A stretch of DNA of 64,000 bases from Larus michahellis (taxonomy: Eukaryota; Chordata; Aves; Charadriiformes; Laridae), in contig NC_133897.1 in NCBI RefSeq assembly GCF_964199755.1, positions 166,358,678 to 166,422,677 of the forward strand, read 5' to 3'. Shown here in pieces: positions 47,160 to 60,774 of this stretch. The position numbers were made by a program, and so were the translations under genes. Position 1 is the first letter of the stretch. The number at the start of each line of letters is the position of its first letter. The notes beneath the pieces are model-generated. The model was not told the origin of the DNA, made no database searches, and saw only the letters and a list, made by a program, of their open reading frames with translations.

Positions 47160-48504
47160 TGGATCTGACGTTTTGCTTAGTTTCTTAAAAGCCCCTTTTC
47201 TCTGCAGTTCACTTCTCCAGCACCGCTGAGGATCCCTTTGAGACATTATCCTGCTGGATTGTCATTTAAAGTTTGTAAGACTGAAATTATGCCAGCCAGG
47301 CTGAGAAAGACTCACTAAAGGAGAAGAGACAGAGACAGAATAAGAGCAATGCAGAGGATATGACAAAACCCCAGATAATGAATAGCATATGGAATTGCAG
47401 ACTTCTGTTGAAATAAAACCAAATAAATAGGCAAGGATGCATTTTCAATAAAGCTCCAAGGATATGATCTCCAGTTCTGTAGGCCATTCTGCTTACGCTT
47501 CCATCCAGTCACAGCTATCTAAAAAATACATTGTTTTGCTCATCCAAATCTTGCCTTAAAATATCTGACGGTTTTTATTACATCAAGCTGAGTTTATTTG
47601 TTTGCTAGGCAGGAGCATCTTCTGGAATCTAACAAACTGAGTTATGGGGACTGACTGGGTTGGTGAGATATTCCCATTGCCTCAGTGCTATAAATGATAA
47701 AATAACAAGAATTTCATTAGGGAAGCATGGTAATCAGTGTAGGACTTGTCCTTTAAAAGGCAAGTCACTGAGAATTAAGAACTGCACTGCTCCATTCCTA
47801 ACAACTTATACTTTTACTTCCAAATCATTTCAATTTGAATTTTCATGAGTACAGGACTACTATTTACTGCTGAAGGCATAGTGCTGTAAATAAAGGGTGC
47901 AAAAATATATATTGTTATCCCTCTGTTTATTCAAAAACTGGGTGTCTGTTTTGTGCACCTAACTAAACAGACATTAACGTGTCTTGATGTTTCCTAGTGT
48001 ATGAAATTTTGTCCAACTGAAAATAAAGGTAATTATAATTTTCAGAGGCAACCATCAACTTCAGAGGGATTGAGTTCAGGCTTTCTGAAGAGTCTTTTTC
48101 TTCTTGCTCTAGCATGAACAAGTCTATTTGTGTAAGGCATGTACAAGAATAACCACAAATTTGAATAGGACTTCTGAATTCTATTTGACAACAAACACAT
48201 GATAATCACCTGCACCTACAGCTCTTTGCTTTTTAATATTTTACTGGACTGTTGTGGAAATGGAAAAGTACATGATCAATTTTCCAAATCTGTCGTGTTT
48301 GCAATTGTGTTCAGTTATTCTTTGAAAACATGAAAATCATATGATTTTTCCCTTGGGATCAACAATACTCAGACAAAGCTGGTATGAAAGTAGTTGTATA
48401 TGAAATTATTTGGAAGTCTGAAGCTGAGTAAGTATGCTTCGAAATGACTATTTTTGGTAAAGGTCTAAATCAAGAATGAGAAATCACCTTCCATGTGTCA
48501 TTAG
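47160..48504. other. unique DNA, no gene seen
   Basis: No exon, repeat or RNA gene recognised. Confidence 0.5.
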
Positions 48505-48905
48505 AATCACCATAGAACAGCCCAGGCTGGAAGGAACCTCGAAAGATCATCTGGTCCAGCCTTTTCTGGGAAAGGGAGCCTAGATGATATCATCTAGCAG
48601 GGTGCCCAATGGCAGTTTGAAAATCTCCAGTGATGGGGACTCTACCACATCCCTCGGGAAACTTGTTCCAGTAATTGATTGTTCTCACTGTAAAACAATT
48701 CTCTCTGATATCAAGATGAAACCTCGCCTGCTGCAACTTGTACCCATTGCCCTTTGTCTTCTCCATGTGTGTCCTTGTGAAGAGAGAGGCTCCATCCTCT
48801 TTGTAGCTGCCCTTTAAGTACTGGAATACTGTGATGAGATCCCCCCCTGAGCCTTCTCTTCTTCAGGAAGAGAAGACCTAACTCCTTCAGTCTTTCCTTG
48901 TTATT
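48505..48905 (-). mobile_element. CR1 LINE fragment, old
   Basis: Reverse-oriented CR1 with a degraded tail (TTAGAATCACCATAGAACAG), then 'AAAGATCATCTGGTCCAGCC' and ORF2 remnants up to 'CCTTCAGTCTTTCCTTG'. Its divergence and lost tail repeats mark it as among the older copies here. Confidence 0.88.
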
Positions 48906-51900
48906 TTCCTTATTATTATTTTTCCCACTTTTATTAGTGTACTACTAAAGACCATATTGGATATTTTGCTGCTCCTATTGGCACCTCCGCAAATCTACCA
49001 TCACCGTTGTAGAGTTATAAATGCAGTCTGTCATGCTGTATTTTAGACAAAGTGCCAACCTCATCCTGAAAAGCTGCTGTTAAGTCACTTCCACAATTTC
49101 ACACACCATGTGTTCCTCACCTTACAGAGCTAGCTCACAATGAAATTCTCCTTCCAAACATCTCCAGCCCCACATACTAAGTGAGATGTGAAATTAAGAA
49201 CATTTGGGGAGGGTTTGTTCAGCTTGTACTCTGTAACGCCATATTTTTGCATGGGATGTTAAATTTAGGCTAATTAAAGCTGAAAAATTGCTTCTCCTAA
49301 AAATTGAATGTTTGCAGGATACTTTTTCTACTGTTTCCTTTTTTTTTTTTGAGTCAGAAAGTAGTAAGTTTTACTAAATGGAGAGGTGGAAATTTGCTGA
49401 AAGGGCCCCATCATGGGTATTATGGCTGTTTCTCGAATTCCTTAGTGAACCAACCTAGCTGAATGCCATTACATCATTGTACTCCTACCCCACCAAATTG
49501 GAATCAATATTACTTAGGACAACATTTCATTAGAATTTTATACTCCTAATTATAATATATACTGCAGCTATTGGACTGGCTGTTCTTTGCTTGTCGATTC
49601 TAGTGCCCTTGCCAAGGTAACCTGTAAACTGCATTATATAGAATTTATTACATCATTTCCTTTGTGAATATAAGGTGATTATCACCTTCATTACTAGTCA
49701 TAGATGTATGCGCTATTGTATTTTAAGTGTATTACTGCCTTCCACGTGGCACATGATAATTTACAATTACAATCACTGCCCCCTAATCGCTATACTACAG
49801 TCTATTAGCAAATTGCATTTCCTAAAGCCTAGAAACATTTTTGGTTTTTTTGGAAATCACCCTTGAAATACAAGGGTTTTGGCTTCTTAATGGTTGATTG
49901 CTGTTTCACTTCTACAACAACCCCTAAATAGTTTTTCCTAGACTGCTATCACCCTTGAAACCAGTATGCTGAAGGCACTAACCCAGCAATGCCCACATTC
50001 TTACGCTGGAAAACACAAAAATACCAGGACTTAGGATGACACTGAAAAATACCAAAATTAAATCAAATTGCCCCTTACCTTACTCTTTCAAATGGAATTA
50101 TTTGACTCTGTGCAGACAGCATCTCAGCTGCAAAGCATCCACAAAGCAACTTTAAAACCAGATCTAGATGTGAGAGAGGCTGGTACTTCATGCCCTCAAG
50201 TATTTTTCCGATGCTATCAATTAATCATCACTGTCATCCAAGTGACGCACTCAGTACAGAATGTCACTATGCTCATTGCTAAAACGCAAGCCCTTTTCCA
50301 GTGGAATAGAGAACACATTTAGAGAAATAAAGCAGAACATTTTACTATCTGTGTGGTAACATATTTGTTCTCCTTTAACTTCAGCTTCAGTCTTCTTCCC
50401 ATATAAGAAGTTGTCTCAGATATTTTTTATACTTTTCTATGCACATGCACTGCCTCTCTACTGAATTTATCAGGCCAGATTTGAATTGTCTGTTGATTTT
50501 CTGTTACTCAGGGACTTGGATCATATCACAGAAGTTAAAAGAAAAAATTAAAAAGCTCTGAATTAAAAAAAAAAAAAGTAGAACATAATTATCTGTCCTC
50601 AAATTTGATCACTGTGAGAATGCACTGAGATCTCCTAATGACTAGCAGTTTGACAACTCAGTTTGCAACATCCATGTTTCCCAAGAACATTCAGTTGATA
50701 TTGCTTCAGAAGGAAGACGACCGTATTTTGAATCAAAAACAATACTCTTCCAACCATTCTGCTCAAGGCTTTCTGGCCAACAAAAGCAAGGAACCAAAAA
50801 ATAAGCTCTAACCTGAGGTAGCATTGAGTAACTCCACAGCTGCATTCTTGAACCTAAGAAACCATCCTTTGCAACCTTCTACGAGACAGTGAATAGAGCT
50901 TCACTCTTGAGAAGGGTTTGGGAAGGGATGGAAGAGCTGAACAAACTGTGAGTTTTGTATTCAGACCTATGTTTCTCCATCAGAAAGGTTCTGTATGACT
51001 GAATTTGAACAAATGAGCCCTGAACAGATATGCTGGTTCACTTATCTCCCGGCTGCAGTCTCCACTTAGCTCAACAGCAGATTTTCTAATCTGTGTTTCA
51101 CCAGCATTAACATCGAGGAATGAAGGGATGCACAGTCAAGATTGTAAGGCAGACTCTTCCTTTCTCTCCCTTTGACATTTATAGATTTAATCCCTTGCAA
51201 TCTCTGTGTGTCTCTCTGTCCACTACAAGCTGGTTTAACCCTTTACTGTTCTTATTCAGCTTTTTTGAGACAGGACTGAAAAGCAGAAAAAAAAAGAAAA
51301 AGACAATTACAGAGTCTTGTCTGGGATCTCAGAAAACAGATCCCAATTCACGGACTGTCTAATGGTCTGTAACAAGCACATGAAGGGGAAGGGACGAGAA
51401 CTTATATACAAAGAAGAACTTGCATTTGGGCCAATGTATTAATTTATCCACAGCTGTAGGAACTGAATCTGCAAATCCTGGTCAGCTGGAACCTCCCTTG
51501 GGAAGAAATCCATCTTTTTGCTGTATTTACAGAAAGTAGTTGTATCCACTCTCAGACTCCCTTTTGCAAAATGAAAAAAACACAAGCGCTTTTTGGATTT
51601 TGTCACATTTCTTTGCACACAGGAACATGGAAGTGCTGAAAGATGGGACACAGCCATTTGGGAAAACCATTGTAAGTGTGATCTACATTATCTCTAAGTC
51701 AGATCAAGTGCCCCTGTCCAGGAATGAAACGTATCACTGTTCATGGTCAAACTGAGCTAACTCAGGTTCCTCTAGAGCTCCAGCTGCATGGTAGAAGAAC
51801 CTCATCACTCTCCTTTTGTAAGACAAGGTCTCCACTATTTTAGCCCCCTTAGTAATTTGTTTCGACCCCTGCTCCACCTTCTCAGCTTATTTGTCTTAAC

Positions 51901-54306
51901 CATAAGTACATGCCTTATTCGAGAGGGAAATCCTGCCATCACCTGTGCAATGTCACTATTGTTTGTGTATCTTAACTGGAAATGGATTAGTTGATAAACC
52001 ACTCATGAGCACACCACATGAGTGCCTCACAGCTACCAGCTGAGTCACTGGATAATGGAAGGAGTCATGTGATTTCTCTGAGTAGCTTTGCATCTTACTG
52101 GTAAAAATAAGCTTCATTTCTCTTAAGTATCACTGTAAAGAAAATAAGATGGATTCTACTCTGCCTCCTATATAATGTACTATATATTTTGTCTGAGTAC
52201 CTATGACAGGATGTACTATTAGTAATGGTGTATGATTCAGAAAGAATAGGTGGATTGTCATACACCAGGCATGATCTGGTCTGTATCGAATAACAAAATT
52301 TTCAACTGACAGGCAGAAATGTCAGTTCATTTTGTAGGAGTGATTTTCTTCTCCAGTAGAGATTTGCTATCTTTGGATTTCACTGCAACGTGACGTTAAA
52401 CTCGTAGTACTGAAGAAGCAGCTGCTCTTGTGAGTAGGAATGGCAACTGAAAATGCTAAATGACCATTCATCTTGACGTTCTGATTAAATTTGAATTAAG
52501 AGGAATATTTTTATTTTCTCTATTCTAAATAATCTCCTTTAACACCTAAACAGTAAAATGGCATTGGGAGAGAGTAAAAACCTGTTGTCTCTCTGTTCCA
52601 GCAGCATCCTCTGACTTTTTGTGTAGAGGGAGAGATTGATAAGTGTTTTGTAAAGGCAGGGGAGATAAAAGGCACTATAAAAAGTATACGTTGCACAATC
52701 TTAACTCTTTTAGAATACGCAGATGACCACGATGCAAACAAATGGTTGTTTGAGATCCCCAAAAGTAAGAGAGAAGGTATTAACAAAGTGCAAATTCATT
52801 CTCTTACATTCCAAGAAACAGCAGTAAGGTTTCACTGAATCGGAAGCAAGTCAGAAACTGGTGTCATTTTTCACAATAATACTAGAGATATTTAAAAAGC
52901 TCTTAATAAAAAAGTACTACTGAATTTTCCTGGCATAAAAGAAACATAAAGACAAAAAACATAAAGAAAAAAAGAAACATAAAGAAAAAAAAAATCCTGG
53001 TGCAAATGTAATCAAAATTGATCTTTAATATTCTGAGACCAAAAATCTATAGCTTCTTCCACAGGAGGAGGTAGTCCTCTGCTGATCCTTCTCTTTGACA
53101 GAATGGCGAGGACCAAAAGAAAAGGCCAGATAATATATCTGGACAAATGCTAAATGTTTAGCGATGTAGGACCAAGGAATTACCTTTTAACAGAAACAGT
53201 GCAGCCCTCTTTGCTCTGTTCCTATAAAACTAGACAAAATAGATGGTAAAAACAACCTTATATTTTAGAGCATAATGGAATGGATGTTCTTTTTTCACCT
53301 CTGATGCCTTTTCAAAACAGGGTTGTGTAAAGATAGATTGTAAGTAATGGAACATCTAGTACAGTACAAATATCTTATATGGAAATGCATTCTTAAGAAG
53401 CACAACACAGTATATAGTAGGATTATAAAAGTATTTAAGTTTACAGTTATCTCTGTTTCTCAGGATAAAAAAAAGTGTGATATTTTGGAAATACAGAAAA
53501 GACACTGTCCTCATCCCTTACCAAACCAAATTTTTATCCCTTTAGAGTTTTATTTTCGACCCCTAAATTCCTATTTCTTTGATAACCCTGTTTAAGAGAT
53601 TCATTTCTCGGAGTACTAAAAATTAATGACTGAATTTAAAAGCATCCCTGACTTCAACAGACATATAATTGAGGAGTGTATCCTCCCAATACTTGTGCCA
53701 GTGTGACTCCCTCACTCCCAAATTACTGATTACTCCTTCAAGCTCCACAAAATATCCCAAATCCAAAAGTTCATAAAAAGAAAGAAAATTTGAGATAATT
53801 AGAATTGGTGGAAGTTGTAGAGTTATCTGAAGGGGATGGCTGACTTCTAAGGAGTTACTGGAGAGGAAAAGGCGATTACAGCAAATCTGAGCTCTTTGAG
53901 CCAACACATGTTGCTGGGCAAGAGGAATGAGGTAGAATCATTTTTGTGCATTCATTAATTTATTTAGATTATGCAGGCTGAAGGGCACTGAAAATGCTGT
54001 CCTGGTTTCCTGTTGGCAGGCAGAACCATCCCAACACAATTAACTCCCAAATCCATTTAATAAAATCACAAATCACTTTTAAAAGCAGCAGTAGGTCTCC
54101 CAGATACCCATGGAGCCAAATACAAAGCACAAAAGCCAAACACAACTAAGGGAATTTGGTAAAGGAAGTTCATGTCGCTCACTACCTACTTGCTAATGAA
54201 ATTTGTGAGAAGCTGCAAACTTGATCACACTGCTGTTTGAGGATGTTTGGCTTTTCTAGGCAACCATGTGTCCAGTTTGCTCTCTCTGATTATTGGTATT
54301 TGTAAT
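48906..54306. other. unique DNA, no supported gene
   Basis: About 5.4 kb of AT-rich unique sequence. A T run lies at about 49340, an A run at about 50567 and an A-rich tandem with unit near AAACATAAAGAAAAA at 52936-52993. A small exon-like segment is listed at 51623. Other open frames are short and motif-free. Confidence 0.5.
51623..51671 (+). other. candidate 49-bp microexon
   Basis: Bracketed by the acceptor TTTCTTTGCACACAG and a perfect GTAAGT donor (ACCATT|GTAAGTGTG). One frame stays open across it and both flanks. Both splice signals are strong, but a 49-bp segment with no recognisable peptide can easily be chance. It could also be a non-coding RNA exon. Confidence 0.2.
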
Positions 54307-55100
54307 CACAGAATCATGGAATGGTTGAGATTGAAAGAGACCTCTGGAGGTCAGGTTGGACAGGGCTTTGAGCAACCCGGTCTAGTGGAAGGTGTCCCTG
54401 CCCATGGTGGGAGGGTTGGACTAGATGACCCTTCCAATCTGAACCATTCTATGACTCTATGAGGTCATCTGGTCCAACCCCCCTGCTCAAGCGAGGCCAC
54501 CTACAGCTGGCTTCCCAGGACCGTGGCCAGATGGTGGTGTAATATCTCCAAGGATGGAGACTCCATCCCTGGGCAACCTGTGCTCAGTCATCTTCACAGT
54601 AAAAAAAATGTTTCCTGACATTCAGACAGAGCCTCTTGTGTTCCAGTTTGTGCCCATTGCCTCTGGTCCTGTCACTGGGCACCACTAAAAAGAGCCTGCT
54701 CCATCTTTGCTCCCTCCCTTCAGGTATTTATATTCATTAAGTTCCCCCCTCAGCCTTCTCTTCTCCAGGCTGAAAAGTCGCAGCTCTCTCAGCCTTTCCT
54801 CATAGGAGAGATGCTCCAGACCCTTCATCATCTTTGTGGCCATTTGCTGGAGTCTCTCCAGTATGGCCATATGTCTCTTATACTAAGGATCCCAGAACTG
54901 GACACAGCACTCCAGGTGTGGCCTCTCCAGTGCTGAGTAGAGGGGAAGGATCACTTCTCTGACCTGCTGGTAATGCTTTGTGCAATGCAGCTGAGGATAT
55001 CATCTGCTGCCTTTGAACATGCTGCTGGGCTCATGTTCAACTTGGTGTCCACCAGGACGCCCAAGCCCTTTTCCACCAAGCTTCTTTCCAGACAGCTTTT
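54307..55100 (-). mobile_element. CR1 LINE (outer copy), interrupted by a small CR1
   Basis: Reverse-oriented CR1. The tail and first block (ATCACAGAATCATGGAATGG ... GACCTCTGGAGG) end at about 54355, and the element resumes at about 54462 with 'AGGTCATCTGGTCCAACCCC'. It then runs through ORF2 remnants to 'AAGCCCTTTTCCACCAAGC'. Reading across the interruption gives the ordinary CR1 sequence, so this was one copy. Confidence 0.9.
54356..54461 (+). mobile_element. small CR1 inserted into an opposite-strand CR1
   Basis: About 106 bp of plus-strand CR1 3' end (GGTTGGACAGGGCTTTGAGC through 'GGTTGGACTAGATGACC' to TTCTATGACTCTATG). The outer sequence AGGTCA/AGGTCATC appears on both sides (about 54350-54355 and 54462-54467), i.e. 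a short target duplication of about 6 bp. Confidence 0.88.
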
Positions 55101-57027
55101 TACTTTCATAAGTAAAAGGACTGGGTTTTCCCGAAAGGGACAACATTTCCCGTAAGGATGTCCAAAGCTTGGTTAAAAAGTAGGAAAGATGCAATAATTG
55201 AGTTCCAGATTGGAAAATGACAGTAAGATAGCCAAAGCGTACAACCGTGTGAGGATGTCAAGCTGCATCTGGTGATTCTTAAACCAAGGTGGAAGACAAC
55301 TATGTGACAGTCAACAGTATGGTTGGTTTATGGACATGGATCATTGCCAGCCCATAAAATGAACATGTGTTCGTGACTTCTGAATCTCCAGCAGTGTATG
55401 TACAGTTTTGATTTACCAGTTTAGGAAAATGCATTTGACTAATAATGCCACATTTTCTTGCACTCATAGTGAAAAATAGCATTTTATTTGAGATTATTCA
55501 TGCAGGGACTCCATTAATATTATATAAACTTCGATAAGTTTTAAACCATCCCTTTGCGGCCACAAGCTTCAAGGGTTCATTAGTGTGCATGAGCTGTCCC
55601 CACAAACCACATTAAACTGATAAAAATTTGTTTTTAACTCAAGTAGTGTGGTCTATACTCAAAATTACATTGCTCCTGGTTTGAAGTACTGGCTGCATTA
55701 GCACACAGGAGACAGCAAGTCTAGCTGCTGGATAAGGTATTCAGTCATTTGATGAAGATTATTAAACTATTTAGCCATTACTGATAATATGATTTACCAT
55801 GCTATTATGCTCATAATTATCAGTATTTATGTTGCTCCTAGAAGTTCGAATCATGGACAATGCTTCCACTAAGCTAGACTCTACCTGAAAACACAATCTT
55901 TTCCTCCAATATGTTCCCCAAGCCCCGCGGGGCCACAGATACTGCAGTGGAACACATTAGGCTTCCTCAACCCCTACAACTATTGCTAGCACAATTTTGG
56001 CCTGGGCAAGCTAGTACTGCCTAGAAGAACTCATAATTATGGCCAGATGATTGCAAGAAGCAACAGCAATGGACAATTCCCCTTGCGGACATAGAAACTC
56101 CATGCTAGTTGAGCCTTGATGTTGTTTGCTAGAATCGATGCCATAGAAGAGCTTCGCTTTTCCCAATCTAGGACACAAAAAGAGAAGAATATGTGCAAGG
56201 CAAAATGGAGATTATTTATATTATTGACTTCACTGCCACATGACAGATTCTGCTGATGGCAGATATGGGTCTATGATCTGTCTCAGGAGAGGCAACCCGG
56301 CTTAATAAAAATATCCATCCTAATAGTAGCATTAATGCTAAACAAAGAAAGAAATGCATATGTTTGCATTGAAAGCAATATACCTGTTATCCTTTATTTT
56401 ACCTTTTCCTTCCACTACCATAAATCCAGATGCCTTTTGCAAGCTGAGACTGCTGAGCAGGACTCAGCTGAATTCACCTGAGCTGGTGCAGGGCACTCAT
56501 TTCGCAAGCTAACTGATCATAGTGAACCCATTGCGGATGGCCCCTCAAGAGCTCCAGGGATACTTCAAAGGAAACACATTGAGATGGAGGAGGAGGATGG
56601 GAAGGAATTTGCATTTTAAATGTGACACTTCCATGAATGAATAATAAGGGATTTGTAAGGCTGGCCACCAAGAATTGGAAGAAAAAAACCCTCTTTGTTG
56701 GTGCTACAGCTAATTCTTCAGGCCTGTTTTCCAGTGATATTAACACACAATTTCTTCCTGCAGAGGTTTTGTGCAACCAAAACGATTAAAGAGGTACATC
56801 AGTTAAATAACACACTACTGTAGGGTAGGTGGGGCCAAGAACTTAATCTTATGACAATTGAAAGCTGCCAAAGTGGGTGGCTGGACTTCCACGTGAGGTC
56901 TTCAGGCTTTCTTAGGAAAGGACTGTACTGGCTAATATTATGAAAATCGGGCTATCTCAATGAACTTGATGCAGTTTTCACAATATCACTTTAAAACTGA
57001 AGTGCTGGTGATTTTTGGTTTGCTTTC
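55101..57027. other. unique DNA, no gene seen
   Basis: A 10-bp inverted repeat (TACTGATAAT at 55779, ATTATCAGTA at 55816) containing GATA cores lies in AT-rich sequence. No exon or RNA gene recognised. Confidence 0.5.
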
Positions 57028-58062
57028 ACAGAGTCTCAAAATTGTAGGGGTTGGAAGGGAACTCTGGAGATCAGTCCCTGCCAAAGCAGGTTCACCTAAA
57101 GCAGGCTGCACAGGAATGCATACAGGTGGGTTTTGAAGATCTCCAGAGAAAGAGACTCCACCATGTCTCTGGGCAGCCTGTTCCAGCGCTCTGCCACCCT
57201 CAAAGTAAAAAAGTTTTTCCTCACGTTGAGATTGAATTTCCTGTGTTCTAGTTTGTGCCCGTTGCCCTTTGTCCTGTCACCGTGCACCACTGAGAAGAGT
57301 TTGACCCCATCCTCTTGACACCCACCCTTTAGATATTGATAAGCATTGATGAGATCTCCTCTCAGTCTTTTCTTCTTCAGGCTAAACAGATACAGGCCTC
57401 TCAGCCTTTCCTTGTCAGAGAGGTGCTCCAGTCCCTTGATCATCTTTGTAGCCCTCCACTGAACTCTCTCCAGCAGTTCCCTGTCCTTCTTGAACTGAAG
57501 AGCCCAGAACTCCAGATGCAGCCTCATCAGGGCAGAGTAGATGGGCAGGATGACCTCCCTTGACCTGCTAGCCACGGTCTTTTTAATACACCCCAGGAGA
57601 CCAATGACCTTCTCGGACACAAAGGCACATTGCTGCCTCATGGTCAACTTGCTGTCCACCAGGACTCCAGGTCTCTTTCCACCGAGCTGCTCTCCAGCAG
57701 GTCAGCCCCCAACCTGTATTGGTGCATGGGGTCATTCCTCCCTGGGTGCAGCACCCTACACTTGCCCTTGTTGAATTTCATTATGTTCCTCTCTGCCCAA
57801 CTCTCCAGCCTGTCCAGGTCTCACTGAATGGCGGCACAGCCTTACGGTGTGTCAGCCACTCCTCCCAGTTTTGTATCATCAGCGAACTTGCTGAGGGTGC
57901 ACTCGGTCCCCTCATCCAGATCGTTGATCAATATAATGAACAAGACCAGACCCACTACTGACTCCTGGACAACACCGCTAGCTACAGGCCTCCAACTGGA
58001 CTCCGTACCACTGATCACAACCTTTGAACTCTGCCCTTCAGCCAGTTCTCAATCCATCTCAC
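57028..58062 (-). mobile_element. CR1 LINE, about 1.03 kb, longest copy in the window
   Basis: Reverse-oriented CR1 from a worn tail (AGAGTCTCAAAATTGTAGGG) through the 3' UTR and ORF2 up to 'CAGCCAGTTCTCAATCCATC'. It reaches further 5' than any other copy here and includes part of the reverse transcriptase domain. Confidence 0.95.
57096..58062 (-). pseudogene. CR1 ORF2 fragment with reverse transcriptase motif, disrupted
   Basis: The 3' 187 codons (57659-57096) are open and end at the usual TAG. Upstream, indels shift the frame. The polymerase motif FADDTK is visible on the minus strand at 57886-57869, and a worn version of the preceding GVPQGSVLGP-type motif lies at about 57934-57980. About four codons are missing near 57510 compared with the 7.6-kb copy. 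It is not functional. Confidence 0.85.
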
Positions 58063-60774
58063 TGTTTGGTTTTTTTCCTCTAAAGTTTCAGTACTCTGTT
58101 GCAGCAGGTTAGGATACTCATCAGGAGTAACTCAGCAGCATCTCCTCTGTGCTTGCGCCCTACAGTCCTGTGAGAGAAATGAGAGAATAGAGAGGCAGTT
58201 GTGGAGTTGTGTGTCCTTCAATATTACTGGCCTCATTATTATAAGCATTTTAATGCCCTATAGGAGACAGAACCCCTTGCCATATATAATTTCCAGCCCC
58301 TAAAATACTTGCTGGCCTTCCAGCAAGCAACTCTCCTATGACACTGCCCGTGCTGAGATACTGCAGTGATGAGCAGAGCACAGGAACCCCATCAGAAATA
58401 AAAAACCCCACACTTCTTATTCAGTTGAGTCTTATCCCTGAGTCTCAGTCTGCTCTTCCCCTCAGTGGCCAAACTGCATCCTAAAACTATGTTCATTTTG
58501 AAGAAGACTCATTCTCTCCTGCTACCATGCTAAAAATAAAACATGGATTCATCATTAAATCACATCTAACGAAGTGCAACTGGGTGTAGGAAATTCAGCA
58601 AACACAGGATGGAACCGGTGGAGAGATTACAGAAGAGCTAAGCACCTGTGAATAAAACAGGAGGAGATGCGGCCCTGTGCTTAACTTTAGTGTGGTGTTT
58701 CACTGTGATACTGGGAAAACTGCTTAACTATGTGCTATAGTTTCTTCAGTCACTAAAGCACAGTTAATATCAGGTATTTTCAAAAGCATTTGGAGATCTC
58801 CAAAAATTGTGCTATAGAGGTAGACAGAATGCTACTCCTGTTTATCACTATTATAGGAAAAAAAAGGATAGAACTAGGGTTGTTTGCTTCTCTGCAGATT
58901 CCGGTATCACCTACGAAGGAAAATAGAAATCTACTTCTGGAATCACGCGAGGCATAAAGTAAATAGCATAACTAGCATCTCACATCAACATCAGAATTAT
59001 TTTGAAAATTATATGATTAAAAAAGAAAGAACTATCATAAAACACAATACTCTGCTTCCAGTAGCTGAAAAAGTTATATATAGTGTAATTTGAGCTGCAT
59101 TTTCAAGCTAAAGTTCAAAGAAAGAGGTCTGAAGCATTTATTTTTAGACACCTTATTCTAATATTTGCCTTATTTTTACATTTCTAATATAACAGAGAAA
59201 ATAAAAACATTTTTCTGCAGAAGTACCATTTGCTTCTTGTGAGGCTGGACTCCTGTTCACCATATTGAGCAGATTGTTTGTAGCTGTGAATCACCTTACA
59301 GTGAAAAAGGCAGCAGTCCTAGCTTCAAGTACAGACCCTCTGAATATGAAGCTGGATTCTGTAAAATACGTAAGCATTTAGTGAAGGTATCTTGAAGCTA
59401 ATTTAGGTACTAGAATATTGTTCCTATGCTCTGGTGTTTCAGCACAGACAAAAAGAAATGAACACAAAGAACTGGAACAGTTGTAATAAAACATACCACA
59501 AATCTGAACTTCACACTGGCATGTTGCATGTTTTTAAGGGTTATTTTAAAGTATTAATTTTGGTTTACCTGCTATCCTGACTATAAAACTAGGGCTAAGG
59601 AAAATGACCAGTAGTTTGCAAATATCTCAATAAACTAGGTAACCCTTTTTGTTATTCAATATCTAAGTGTCCTGCAGCCTACACCCATGACCAATTTGTC
59701 CTGCTCTCTATTTTGTCCTCAGTTTTAGCAGTTGGGTCTTCCCAAAAGCCTAGGAGCAGCTGTGATAGCTTTATGCCCTTTTATGCACTGTCTAGTTAGG
59801 TCAGTTAGTGGCAGTAAACACAAAAAGCTGAGTTAAGCCCCATGGTCCAGGTGGATCTTTTTTTAGACCTTACAATGCTCTAATTTGCTTCTCTAAACAC
59901 TTCATGTTTATTATTCTCATCCATTTTCTTCAACATCCCTAAATAACTCCCAAAAATCGGGGTAGTGGGTGAATTTTTGCCTCTCCTCTCCTCTCCTGAA
60001 GGACAGTTATCCAGGCTTGTATACTGCCAGTAGAAAGGAGCAGGCAGCTCCCAAAGGTGTTTCATCCTCTAAGACAATATTAAAAGAGAGGCAGGACAAC
60101 TCAGCCTCTGGTGACACGTACAATTTTTGACTGCCTAGAGCGGAGTTCAGAGAGCTCACTTACACTAAAAATCTAACTTTCAGATGGATGAGTTAAAGAA
60201 GATGAACCTGCCTTTCTTCATTTGACTTCAGTCTGCCTCTTCTTTGGGAATCCTTACAGCTGGCTCACACAGGGATTTTTTTCATTAAATGAGCTATAAG
60301 AAAGAAAATGTGTTCATGTTAAATATCAGCACCTTCCTCACTCAGGGGTGAGTCACAATCAATATTTGACCCAGACACAGCAGTGAAATTATTAGCAGAC
60401 ATTGTTGGTGAGGGGATGTGTTTTCCCCTGAAATACCTTAGACAGTGAAAAGTGTAATGGAGTGGAAAATAAAGAAATGCTACTAAACCCAAAGAAATTA
60501 TCCACACGAAGCCAGGTGACCTACTGTAATCCAATACAATCAATTACACAGCAGCCCCAATAAACGGGATCGGTGTGCTTTAAATACATACAGATGAGTT
60601 CCTGGTATCTACCAAGAAATTAGCAGATCAAATTAGTCCCCAAAGCACTTCTACTGAAATCCTGCTACAGACATTTTTGATTCATTTATCCAAACACATA
60701 CTTTGAATAGAGCGAGGTGCAAATAAAATATCTTTGAGCTTGGAAGGTGAGAGCTTGGGAGCAACCGACACAGT
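58063..60774. other. unique DNA with a possible ancient LINE remnant
   Basis: Positions 58690-58830 faintly resemble the 3' end of L2/L3-type LINEs ('ACTGCTTAACTATGTGC', then 'TTGTGCTATAGAGGTA'), but the match is weak. The rest is unique sequence. Confidence 0.4.

Noticed and set aside
60319..60543. Minus-strand 74-codon frame with one hydrophobic segment
   Set aside because: The hydrophobic stretch is common in AT-rich frames; no splice or start context supports it.
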